14,443 nt of DNA, taken from NCBI GenBank assembly GCA_020346805.1, contig CP070790.1:3048003-3062445 (forward strand). The letters run 5' to 3'. The notes beneath the pieces were generated by a model that saw only the letters and a program-made list of their open reading frames with translations, searched no databases and was not told the origin of the DNA. A program made the position numbers and the translations under genes. Positions 7,673-14,443 of the stretch are shown piece after piece. Source of the DNA: Planctomycetota bacterium (GTDB taxonomy: Bacteria; Planctomycetota; Phycisphaerae; UBA1845; PWPN01). How positions within the stretch are numbered: position 1 is the first letter of the stretch; every line of letters starts with the position of its first letter.

Positions 7673-8296
7673 ATGATGAATTTATTCAGCTTACAAGTAA
7701 TGCTCGACGAATTAGCCGCCCGGGAGTTGATTCTGGGATTATTCCTTATGGGTGCCGGCTTAGTTTTTATTATTATGGGATTTCGCGTCTTCAAAGTCAT
7801 CATCCCCCTCAGCTTTGGAGTTATTGGATTCGTAATCGGTGCGTGTATGCCTCTGTCCTTTGTTATGCAGATGGTTTGTGCGTGCGTGTTTGCCATCGGA
7901 TTGGCGGTTGTCAGTATAATGACGATCAAGATTTCGGTGGCGGTATTGGCCGGCGCCTGGTCGGGACTGGCGGTTATTCTATTTGTTAGTCTGTTTACTA
8001 ATGAGGAGTACGCGCTTTATCTGACGGGGGGTTTTGCTTTTGTTGCTGTGGTGTCGTTGTCTTTCATCTCGTATCGAGAAATTATTGCCTTTGTGACCAG
8101 CCTGGAAGGGACATTGCTTGCTCTGGCCGGCATGGTCATATTTGTTGCTCAATTTGTAGTACTGTGGCACCATCTCAGAGACTTGTTACTCCATACACCA
8201 ATCTTTGCTCCTTTCTTGGTGATTACGGGGACAGTAACGGGTTATTATTTACAAGTGACCGAGCTACGTCAAAAAAAGACCGGGATTTCAGGGTAA
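7673..8296 (+). CDS. Second seven-helix membrane protein, likely related to its upstream neighbour
   Basis: The 207-residue product is almost entirely membrane helices, at about 17-36, 41-59, 64-82, 88-107, 116-134, 138-163 and 175-193, with a short basic C-terminal tail. The first two helices carry MGFRVFKVIIPLSFGVIGFVIG, which follows the same pattern as GARLLRFVYVLGFMVSGAAVG in the preceding gene (Gly-x-Arg, hydrophobic, then a Gly-spaced helix). This suggests a shared DUF4203-like fold or an old duplication. ATGs at 7673 and 7676 are both possible; neither has a strong Shine-Dalgarno. The gene ends in TAA followed at once by an in-frame TAG (8294-8299). It is the last + strand gene before the convergent glycosyltransferase gene, 45 bases away. 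Function unknown. Confidence 0.75.
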   Translation: MMNLFSLQVMLDELAARELILGLFLMGAGLVFIIMGFRVFKVIIPLSFGVIGFVIGACMPLSFVMQMVCACVFAIGLAVVSIMTIKISVAVLAGAWSGLAVILFVSLFTNEEYALYLTGGFAFVAVVSLSFISYREIIAFVTSLEGTLLALAGMVIFVAQFVVLWHHLRDLLLHTPIFAPFLVITGTVTGYYLQVTELRQKKTGISG

Positions 8297-8341
8297 TAGA
8301 AGCTTGGATTGCTCCGGTTGCCTGTTGGGGTTTTAACTTCA

Positions 8342-10078
8342 TCAATATTGGTTAGTTTTTACGGGTTGGCTGTCCGGTGTGGGAAGAGTAAAGCTCAATT
8401 CTTTACCCATGGCGGGGATGCGAATAGTGATGGTATTGGAGCGTCGGGTCTTGGCGTTCAGGTAGCGGTAAGTTACTAGGTTAACCTTTTGCCAGTGGGG
8501 GTGATTGCCGGCGAGGGATTGGCTGAAGACCGGTTCGAATTGTTGTTTTTCCTGCAGTGTTTGGCGGAGCATGATTCGCGGGGGGGGGTCCGCAGATCGA
8601 TCTGTGGTTATGGGAAGACGATCTTCAATTACCAGGTAACGAATTCCCAGTTGGTCCAGCCATGCGATCAGTTCTTGGCGGTTATTGATGTGGGCCTGGT
8701 AGTCATACTTTGTACGGGCGGCTCGTGAATAGAGGAACTTACTTGCCCGCATGGGGATGATACGATTGCGGGCCTGTGGTGTGGTGCGGACGTCGAAGAT
8801 GAATTGGCCATCGCGTACCGCATCAACCAGTACCAAATCCGCATCGTTTTGTCGAGCGAGGAATTCAACCGTGGGTTGCATGTTGGGCAGCCGATATGTG
8901 GTTTCGAGGACGGCGGTGACGGTCTGGATGCTGCAAAGGACGATCAGCAGCAGCGAACCGATGCCCAAACGTCTTTGTCCGTCGAGCCGAAGCAGACCGG
9001 TGGCAACAAGGATGGCCGCCGGGGGGACCGCAAAAAAGAAATAGCGTGTTTCATTGGCGGCAAAGACGGTGCAGATCAACCACCAGAGGCAGAACCAGAT
9101 TACGGGTAGAGAGATATTGCGCTTATGTATTTGGGTGCGTTCTTTGTTGTTTTGGGATACTTGACTGTCTTTGGGGGATTTTATTGATGTAGCCAGGATT
9201 GTTATTCCGGCCAATATCAGGCCAATCAGCATGGGCCAGCCGATAATGCCGGGTAATTCGCGGATATACCATATCCAGTTGTCAAAACTGATCAGGTGCC
9301 TGAAAGGCGGGGAACCGGCGATGAGTTGGGGGGCCAGTTTGTTGTAGCCGGCGGTGGCGACGGCGTAAACGCCGATTAGCAACAAGGCGGTTATCATCGG
9401 AATGAGGAGAGAACGGCGATATATATCCCGCCGACGTTTGTCCATTATGACGTGCAGCAGAATGACGAGCAGCACGAAGACGGCAGTTTGCTTGGTGAAA
9501 TAAGAACCGGCGATGCCCAGGGCGATTAGAATCCCGTCGATCCAGCGAGGGTTTTCCCGATATTGCCGATAGGCCCACAGGGTCAGCAGGATAAAGAAAG
9601 TGGCCGGCCATTCGAGCATGACTATTCGGGACCAGGTTACGCCGGCGGTTGTGGTTAGGGTCAGGATGGCAGCGGCGATACCGGCTGAGGTGCCGAACAA
9701 TCGACGGGTTAACCAATAGATCAGCCAGACGGCACCGATCACAAACAGCAATACGGTCAGGCGGGCGGCGACGATGGATACGCCGATGGTCAAGAAAACG
9801 ACGGCTTCGACGGCGGCGAACAGAGGCGGGTAATAAACGACGATTCCAAGGCACTGATGTTTCAGATAGAACTGTTTAGCCCAGTTCTTTAGGTCCCCCG
9901 TTGGATGTTCGATAAGTAGATCGTGTATGAACACGCCATCCATAGTATGGAGGGGGGCGTCCGACCAGGATAAGCCGCCGACGGATAATTGGCGAGCACT
10001 AACGACCAGGATTATCGCGGTTAGTACCGCCAATATGGCCAGGTTTATTGTTTTTGATGGCACAGTTCGGTTGCTCAT
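8342..10078 (-). CDS. GT39/ArnT-like membrane glycosyltransferase
   Basis: The 578-residue protein has the layout of the PMT/ArnT (GT-C fold) family, which transfers a sugar from a polyprenyl-phosphate donor on the outer side of the membrane. After helix 1 (about 11-30) comes the first loop WSDAPLHTMDG (38-48) with Asp residues where the family keeps its catalytic acids. YYPPLF (82-87), RIVMLEWPATFF (151-162), FTKQTAV (194-200) and ETRYFFFAVPPAAIL (343-357) are further family-like features. About ten to eleven helices lie before residue 390, followed by a soluble C-terminal domain. AAGG eight bases before the ATG supports the start. It lies 48 bases after recJ on the same strand and is probably in its operon. 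A run of nine C on its coding strand encodes Pro498-500. Acceptor and sugar cannot be told. Confidence 0.8.
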   Translation of the reverse strand: MSNRTVPSKTINLAILAVLTAIILVVSARQLSVGGLSWSDAPLHTMDGVFIHDLLIEHPTGDLKNWAKQFYLKHQCLGIVVYYPPLFAAVEAVVFLTIGVSIVAARLTVLLFVIGAVWLIYWLTRRLFGTSAGIAAAILTLTTTAGVTWSRIVMLEWPATFFILLTLWAYRQYRENPRWIDGILIALGIAGSYFTKQTAVFVLLVILLHVIMDKRRRDIYRRSLLIPMITALLLIGVYAVATAGYNKLAPQLIAGSPPFRHLISFDNWIWYIRELPGIIGWPMLIGLILAGITILATSIKSPKDSQVSQNNKERTQIHKRNISLPVIWFCLWWLICTVFAANETRYFFFAVPPAAILVATGLLRLDGQRRLGIGSLLLIVLCSIQTVTAVLETTYRLPNMQPTVEFLARQNDADLVLVDAVRDGQFIFDVRTTPQARNRIIPMRASKFLYSRAARTKYDYQAHINNRQELIAWLDQLGIRYLVIEDRLPITTDRSADPPPRIMLRQTLQEKQQFEPVFSQSLAGNHPHWQKVNLVTYRYLNAKTRRSNTITIRIPAMGKELSFTLPTPDSQPVKTNQY

Positions 10079-10126
10079 TTCGGTGGCCTTGTCATAGCGG
10101 TGTTTACTGTCCGTTGGTTCGGTCGC

Positions 10127-11851
10127 TCAAGATTGTGGAAACTCAAAGTCGAGCACCTGCATTTCGACGGTAGTTTGGCCGTTAAATGTATTAAGAATCG
10201 GGGCGAAGGCAACCCGGCAGCGTCGATGATCGAGTAACGGTTGAAGATGTTCTTTTTGGCCGAAGGCTATAGCCTTTTTTCGGATTTTGCCGTCGGTGAG
10301 GTTGAATTGCAGGTGATCACCGCTTTTACCAACCAGGCGTGGTGAGCCGTTGAGATGTAATTCGCCGGATGCGAATCTTGGTTTTGGGTTACCGGAGCCG
10401 AAGGGTCCCAGGTGTTCTATGGTACGGACCACGGGTTCAGTCAATTCATGGAGTTTGACTTCGGCGTCAAGCCGGAGTGCGGGCTGCAGATCCTTGCCGG
10501 TCAGCAACTGATTGGCGCGTTGAACAAAGGTTTCGGTAAAGGATTCGATGTTTTCCTGTTTGATTCGCAGGCCGGCGGCCATGGCATGCCCGCCGAAAGC
10601 GATCAGATGTTGGGAACAGTCGGCCAAGGCCTTGTGGAGTTCGAAGTGTCGGACGCTTCTGGCCGATCCCTGTCCTTCCCCGTTGTCGATGGCGATCATG
10701 ACTGTGGGCCGGTGGTATCTGTCGACGATGCGCGAGGCAACAATCCCAATGACACCTGCATGCCAGTCGGGGGCGGCCAAGACGATGGCCCGCCGGCTGT
10801 CGGAGGCCAGGTTTTGCGAATCGATTATTTCACAGGCCTGCTTGAAGATTCGATTTTCCAGGGTTTTACGGCGGCGGTTTTGTTCCTCTAAATAGATGGA
10901 TATTTCTTTGCCGCGGTCATGATCAGCCCGGGTGAGCAGTTCGACGGCCAACTGAGCGTGGCCCATTCGTCCGGCGGCGTTGAGTCGGGGGGCCAGCCAG
11001 TAACCGACGTGTTCGCTGTTTATTTTGGTGTCGGTCAAGCGTGCGGTTTCGATGAGGGCGTTTAAACCGACGAGATTGGATTGGGCCAGACCCATGAGGC
11101 CGAATCGGGTCAGTATGCGGTTTTCCTCGGTCAGGGGTACGATGTCAGCGATGGTACCCAGGGCCACCAATCCGACGGCATCGATAAGGAATTGGCGGAA
11201 TTGGGGTTTTACCCTGTCGGCCCGGCTGAGGTTTTTAGCGATAGCCCAGGCAAGTTTAAAAGCCACGCCGGCGCCGCAGAGATTGGGATTGGGATAATCG
11301 TCGATGCGGGGATGAATGACGGCGTCGGCGTCGGGCAGTTCGGGTCCGCATTCGTGGTGGTCGGTGACGATCAGGGTAAGGCCGATTTCCCGGGCTATTT
11401 GAGCTTCGGCAGTTGCGGTTATACCGCAGTCGACGGTGATAACGGTGTCGGCGCCCTCGCTGTGTAATTGCTTCAGGGCATCGGCATTTAGCCCGTAGCC
11501 TTCCTCCAAGCGGTGGGGGATGTAGAAGGAGATGTCGGCGCCAGCCAGGGTAAGCAGATGCCAGAGGATGGCGGTTCCGGTAATGCCGTCGACGTCATAG
11601 TCGCCATAGATAATTATTTTTTTGCGTTGGCGAATTTTGTCGGCGATTATTCTGGCGGCCTTTTTTGTGCCGGTCAGCAGCTCGGGGTCGTGCAGGGATT
11701 TCAACTCGGGGTTGAGGAAGCTGCGAGCGTGGTCCGGTTCGGTGATTCCGCGGTTGTAAAGCAGTTGGCTGACGAGGGGGGATATGCCGAGGCGTCGCGC
11801 TGCGTCGGCACGTCCCGGCCATGGGGAGGCGATGATCCAGTGTTTAGGCAT
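10127..11851 (-). CDS. recJ: RecJ, single-strand-specific 5'-3' exonuclease
   Basis: RecJ degrades single-stranded DNA 5' to 3' in recombination and mismatch or base excision repair, using metal ions held by the DHH domain. The 574-residue protein is complete: IYGDYDVDGITGTA (81-94), TVDCGIT (139-145), VTDHHECG (162-169), the CGAGVAFKLAW segment (192-202), ALGTIADIVPL (230-240), RLNAAGRMG (289-297), then the DHHA1 domain with WHAGVIGIVASRI (363-375), GSARS (395-399) and FGGHAMAAGL (419-428), and a C-terminal OB-like part with GPFGSGNPKPRF (482-493). All Asp/His metal ligands expected from the family are present. The ATG at 11851 has AGG about five bases upstream. The glycosyltransferase gene follows 48 bases downstream. 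It ends in TGA. Confidence 0.96.
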   Translation of the reverse strand: MPKHWIIASPWPGRADAARRLGISPLVSQLLYNRGITEPDHARSFLNPELKSLHDPELLTGTKKAARIIADKIRQRKKIIIYGDYDVDGITGTAILWHLLTLAGADISFYIPHRLEEGYGLNADALKQLHSEGADTVITVDCGITATAEAQIAREIGLTLIVTDHHECGPELPDADAVIHPRIDDYPNPNLCGAGVAFKLAWAIAKNLSRADRVKPQFRQFLIDAVGLVALGTIADIVPLTEENRILTRFGLMGLAQSNLVGLNALIETARLTDTKINSEHVGYWLAPRLNAAGRMGHAQLAVELLTRADHDRGKEISIYLEEQNRRRKTLENRIFKQACEIIDSQNLASDSRRAIVLAAPDWHAGVIGIVASRIVDRYHRPTVMIAIDNGEGQGSARSVRHFELHKALADCSQHLIAFGGHAMAAGLRIKQENIESFTETFVQRANQLLTGKDLQPALRLDAEVKLHELTEPVVRTIEHLGPFGSGNPKPRFASGELHLNGSPRLVGKSGDHLQFNLTDGKIRKKAIAFGQKEHLQPLLDHRRCRVAFAPILNTFNGQTTVEMQVLDFEFPQS

Positions 11852-11905
11852 CCTTACCTGATCCTGAAATGTTTTGTTTTTGTTCAGACCGCTCCAATAG
11901 TCTAC

Positions 11906-11933
11906 AGTATAGACGTCGGTAGTTTGAGTGCAA
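11906..11933 (-). promoter_or_regulatory. Candidate recJ promoter with overlapping dyad
   Basis: On the - strand, TATACT (complement of 11906-11911) lies 16 bases after TTGCAC (complement of 11928-11933). The -10 matches the consensus in five of six positions, the -35 in three. Transcription would start about 45-50 bases before the recJ ATG. A perfect dyad, GTCTA-cagta-TAGAC at 11900-11914, covers the -10 and could be an operator or chance. Confidence 0.3.
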
Positions 11934-12336
11934 TTGATTGAAGATTGATCATATATCCAAGGGGATGTTTTTCCCGGCGCGGAGGGTCGGTTATTTATCC
12001 CATGAGGATGAGGCTGATCCAGGCGGTTGATTAAAGCGGGATTGACATAAGGGCATCGGCGGATGTGGTCGTAACTTGTTGCGAAAAATAAGGTTAAACC
12101 AGTCTTAGATGATGGTTTGAGGTTGTTTTACACATGTTAGTTGAAGGACAACATCCGCCTCAGGGGGGGCAGGCTCGAAACATCAAAACGTCAAGAAAAG
12201 AGTTTGTAACCGCCGGTGCACGCCGATGAACGCTGATCCTGTCTCCGGACTGCAGCCTTTGGTCTACAGTCTATTCTTCAAATGTCAAAGATCTTCCCTA
12301 ATCAGAACACATCAGGTGTTCCGTTAAGGTGGAATA

Positions 12337-12370
12337 AATTGAAAATTAAGAATTAAAAATGAAAAATTGA
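12337..12370. repeat. A-rich imperfect tandem repeat
   Basis: Two to three imperfect copies of an AATTGAAAATT / AATTAAAAATG / AAAAATTGA unit follow each other. Such stretches recur between genes in some bacterial genomes, sometimes near insertion scars. Only this one is visible in the window, so a dispersed nature is inferred. Confidence 0.4.
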
Positions 12371-12533
12371 CTGTTGGGGATGGGGAATTTCAAGCTGTGG
12401 GTTCATTGCGGGCGGGGGATGATAGATAGGATTGATATTTTTGCGTTGTTGATTGGGGACAGCAAAAATGGTGGATCAGACGATCCATCCTGAGAGGCTT
12501 TGGATTGTAGATATTGATTTAGGTTGTGATTGC

Positions 12534-13217
12534 CTATTTTTCCCGCTTAAGCGTTTCGGCCCAATAAACCTTCATCAGTTTATTTTGGATGGGCTCATTT
12601 TCTTTTTTTGTCGTTTTTACCTCAATAATACGTCCCGTCTTACGGACCTTATGGTTCTCAAATACGAAGGTATCGCAAAAACTGACCGGATCACTCTTGG
12701 TCGGCATGGTGTAATAGACCTGCAATATGGTGGCTCCATCCTGGTTAATGCATGAAGCCGATGCCGTCTGAAGCCGTTTGTTGAACTCTTCCTCGCTTAC
12801 GCGGCGGTCCTTGGATGGGTTGTATTCCCACTGGCCAATGGCGTATAACCTGGACCCATGCTCCAGCGTCTTTAGAGGGACCAGTGTGAATGTAACGTGT
12901 GACTCTTTGTCATTAAGGTTGAATAGCTTGTCCCGTTTTGATCGAATGTCGAAAACAAATGTTTCGTGACCATACATCCGCTGTTGACTGATTTTCAAGG
13001 ATGTCTCATACACATTATCCCTGGAGCGGCTGTGGGTGGTATCAGTCATTTTCTCCTTGACAGTTGCTTCATAGTCAAGGTAGATCCCCTCTCCCGACCA
13101 TTCACCTGTCGGAATGCCATACGGCGTGAAAGCGCAGCCGAAGCAAGAGAGAAGTGATAGGCAGCACGCGACAATAACAATCGATAGTGTTTTCCCGGCA
13201 ATTTGATCTGCTCGCAT
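12534..13217 (-). CDS. Putative lipoprotein of unknown function
   Basis: From the ATG at 13217 the product has 227 residues. GGGAG (complement of 13226-13230) lies eight bases before this codon; two ATGs further upstream (13235, 13232) lack a ribosome site, and using 13217 gives a clean signal peptide: MRADQIAGKT, a hydrophobic core (11-23) and Cys at 25 and 28. LLSC (22-25) is an acceptable though imperfect lipobox, so an exported lipoprotein is likely. The mature part starts with GIPTGEWSGEGIYLDYEA and is hydrophilic, rich in Lys, Thr and Ser, with three further Cys-containing or aromatic segments and a Lys-rich end. No known domain was recognised. The gene stands alone between recJ and the MBL gene, and its base composition looks less G-biased on the + strand than that of its flanks. 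It ends in TAG. Confidence 0.65.
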   Translation of the reverse strand: MRADQIAGKTLSIVIVACCLSLLSCFGCAFTPYGIPTGEWSGEGIYLDYEATVKEKMTDTTHSRSRDNVYETSLKISQQRMYGHETFVFDIRSKRDKLFNLNDKESHVTFTLVPLKTLEHGSRLYAIGQWEYNPSKDRRVSEEEFNKRLQTASASCINQDGATILQVYYTMPTKSDPVSFCDTFVFENHKVRKTGRIIEVKTTKKENEPIQNKLMKVYWAETLKREK

Positions 13218-13270
13218 AATATTATCTCCCATCATGAAAAACTATGGGATCGGAAACGGCTTTCATCACT

Positions 13271-13306
13271 ACGAAGTTCGTCACCAACGAACACTGAATC
13301 GTTCGT
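13271..13306. repeat. Alternating inverted repeats GTTCGT / ACGAAC
   Basis: Four half-sites alternate in orientation: ACGAA (13271-13275), GTTCGT (13276-13281), ACGAAC (13287-13292) and GTTCGT (13301-13306). Any neighbouring pair can form a dyad: ACGAA-G-TTCGT with no real loop, GTTCGT/ACGAAC with a five-base loop, and ACGAAC/GTTCGT with an eight-base loop. The array lies 54-89 bases before the lipoprotein ATG, so it could be operator sites or competing hairpins in its leader. Confidence 0.6.
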
Positions 13307-13412
13307 GCTTGACCTGTGCCGGTAATAATAACAGTTTCGATGTTGTTGCAACAGGCGATGGACCCTACGGATCAAGCTGAAGATTTGAGATTTGAGGAGA
13401 GGGGGTTGTGGA

Positions 13413-14171
13413 TCAGATTTTCATGATTCGGCTGACGTCGTAACGGGAGGCGAGGTAGATGGGTAGTTTTTTGCCGATGAGGCGTCGATGGGTGTCCATG
13501 GCCAATTCGGGGTGGTTATTTTGTTCGCTGAGGTGGCTGATAGCGGCCCATTTAAGTTTTCTGGCACATGAGTGGAGTAGTTGAGCGGCCTCGAGGTTTG
13601 ATATGTGGCCGTGCTTGCCTTTGATGCGGTCCTTGAGGGGTCGGGGGTAGGGTCCGGTTTCCAACATATCGGGGTCGTAATTGCTCTCGATATACAGGGC
13701 ATGGAGGGTGGAGAGTCGGGATCGGAGTTCGTCGAAGGGATGGCCCAGATCGGTGAATATACCCAGGCGCCGGCCATCGTGCTCGACGATGAAGGCAACA
13801 CCATCGGCGGCATCGTGTGGGGTCTTAATGGTATGGACGGTGACGCCATCGAACCACAGCCGCTCGCCGGACTTGAAATAACGGACATCGTTAATGGGGC
13901 CGAGGTTGCAATAGATGGCATGGTGGGTTCGTCGGGTCATATATATGGGCAATTTGAATTTTCGCTGATATACGCCGGCACAGCGAACGTGGTCGGCGTG
14001 GTCGTGCGAGATAATAACCGCATCTACGTCCAGGATTTGGCGTTTATGGACGCGCATGCGCTGTTCGGCCTGTCTGCCGGAGATACCGGCGTCGAAGAGG
14101 AGGCGAACATCACCGGCTTCGACGTAGATGGAATTGCCGTTCGATCCACTTTGGAGGGAAAAGGTTAACAT
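13413..14171 (-). CDS. YycJ/WalJ-type metallo-beta-lactamase-fold hydrolase
   Basis: The 252-residue protein has the metallo-beta-lactamase fold with SHDHADH (55-61) as the metal-binding HxHxDH motif, TPHDAADGVAF (117-127), FTDLGH (139-144), ESNYDPDML (162-170), KHGHISN (186-192) and ISHLSEQNNHPELA (211-224). It opens with FSLQSGSNGNSIYVEAG, the typical start of the YycJ/WalJ family. Members act as cytoplasmic nucleases or phosphodiesterases; in Firmicutes walJ sits with the WalRK genes and affects cell wall and DNA repair coordination, but no such partners are seen here. GAAGGA (complement of 14178-14183) lies about seven bases before the ATG. The length is normal and all metal ligands appear present. 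It ends in TGA, 195 bases from the lipoprotein gene. Confidence 0.88.
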   Translation of the reverse strand: MLTFSLQSGSNGNSIYVEAGDVRLLFDAGISGRQAEQRMRVHKRQILDVDAVIISHDHADHVRCAGVYQRKFKLPIYMTRRTHHAIYCNLGPINDVRYFKSGERLWFDGVTVHTIKTPHDAADGVAFIVEHDGRRLGIFTDLGHPFDELRSRLSTLHALYIESNYDPDMLETGPYPRPLKDRIKGKHGHISNLEAAQLLHSCARKLKWAAISHLSEQNNHPELAMDTHRRLIGKKLPIYLASRYDVSRIMKI

Positions 14172-14353
14172 TTAGGGTCCTTCGGGTTTCGTATTGTCCC
14201 CCATCATATCGTATGCTGGTGGTAAGCTGCAATCGGTAAGCGGGGCGGCAGGTCGCCTTGGCGCTGTTTGGTGCCGATCGACGGTCGGGGTGTATGATCG
14301 AGAAGCCCGGCAGGAGCTGATTTTACCCCAGCCGATGGGGATCGGAGAGTGTT

Positions 14354-14377
14354 AACCCGAATTATTCACGGGTTTTT
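14354..14377 (+). terminator. Possible rho-independent terminator
   Basis: AACCCG (14354-14359) and CGGGTT (14369-14374) form a six-base stem with a nine-base loop, running into five T (14373-14377). No + strand gene directly upstream is visible, so its target is unclear. A second hairpin, GACGGA (14384-14389) with TCCGTC (14401-14406), follows at once; it may end a gene entering from the right edge. The rest of 14172-14443 shows nothing that I can identify. Confidence 0.3.
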
Positions 14378-14443
14378 CCGCCCGACGGATGCTTTTCCCG
14401 TCCGTCTTCGTCAGAGCCGACGATTTTTCCTCGACGTATTACC

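Larger units (their letters stand above)
11852..12533. other. 682-base non-coding region between recJ and the lipoprotein gene
   Basis: No protein-coding frame with any support lies here. It contains a candidate recJ promoter next to recJ, an imperfect hairpin at 12248-12271 (GACTGcAG/CTaCAGTC with an eight-base loop), a G-rich run near 12163-12170, and an A-rich repetitive stretch at 12337-12370. No tRNA or other known RNA was recognised. It looks like a patchwork of short repeats, of the kind often found between genes in such genomes. Confidence 0.5.

Noticed and set aside
10412..10891. 159-codon open frame on the + strand opposite recJ
   Set aside because: It is a shadow of recJ, whose frame carries all DHH and DHHA1 motifs.
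12453..12755. 100-codon + strand frame at the end of the lipoprotein gene
   Set aside because: It mostly overlaps the lipoprotein gene in antisense, has no ribosome site and no domain; the - strand frame has a signal peptide and a Shine-Dalgarno sequence.
13605..14168. 187-codon open frame on the + strand opposite the MBL gene
   Set aside because: It mirrors the MBL coding sequence; the MBL frame has all family motifs and a ribosome site.
1..14443. CRISPR array, tRNA, rRNA or transposase
   Set aside because: No spaced direct repeats, no cloverleaf candidate, and no transposase-like frame with terminal inverted repeats was seen.

Overview
The window carries the end of a division and cell wall (dcw) cluster on the + strand, followed by an oppositely oriented block of housekeeping and accessory genes. 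The + strand order is ftsW (3' part, interrupted by a stop codon), murG, murC, murB, ddl, ftsQ, then two seven-helix membrane proteins of unknown function. The - strand carries, from right to left, a YycJ/WalJ-type metallo-beta-lactamase-fold hydrolase, a small putative lipoprotein, recJ and a GT39/ArnT-like membrane glycosyltransferase. The two blocks converge at about 8.3 kb.

Organism: a bacterium that makes peptidoglycan precursors, with moderate G+C. The gene order, the absence of ftsA and ftsZ after ftsQ, and unusual motif variants (MurC EACEYDRSFL, MurG LNPDAVPGRANR) suggest Planctomycetota, perhaps a Phycisphaerae-like lineage. This is inference from memory of the families; no search was done.

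Region by region: 1-480 is an FtsW fragment with an in-frame TAA at 175-177. 565-1692 is murG. 1693-2211 is a non-coding gap with a candidate promoter. 2212-6677 is a tight murC-murB-ddl-ftsQ run with 30-46 base gaps. 6776-8296 holds the two membrane proteins, in the place where ftsA-ftsZ would stand in many bacteria. 8342-11851 holds the glycosyltransferase and recJ, probably one operon read leftward. 11852-12533 is non-coding with an A-rich repeat and small dyads. 12534-13217 is the lipoprotein. 13271-13306 is an array of alternating inverted repeats upstream of it. 13413-14171 is the MBL-fold hydrolase. 14172-14443 holds no gene I can support.

How the genes work together: MurC adds L-Ala to UDP-MurNAc made by MurB. 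Ddl makes the D-Ala-D-Ala used later in the stem peptide. MurG makes lipid II, FtsW polymerises it at the septum, and FtsQ is a bitopic divisome protein. The most notable points are the ftsW nonsense codon, the two unknown membrane proteins after ftsQ, the Cys-for-Ser change in MurB and the GTTCGT/ACGAAC array. I did not find a clear new defence, CRISPR or mobile system here.
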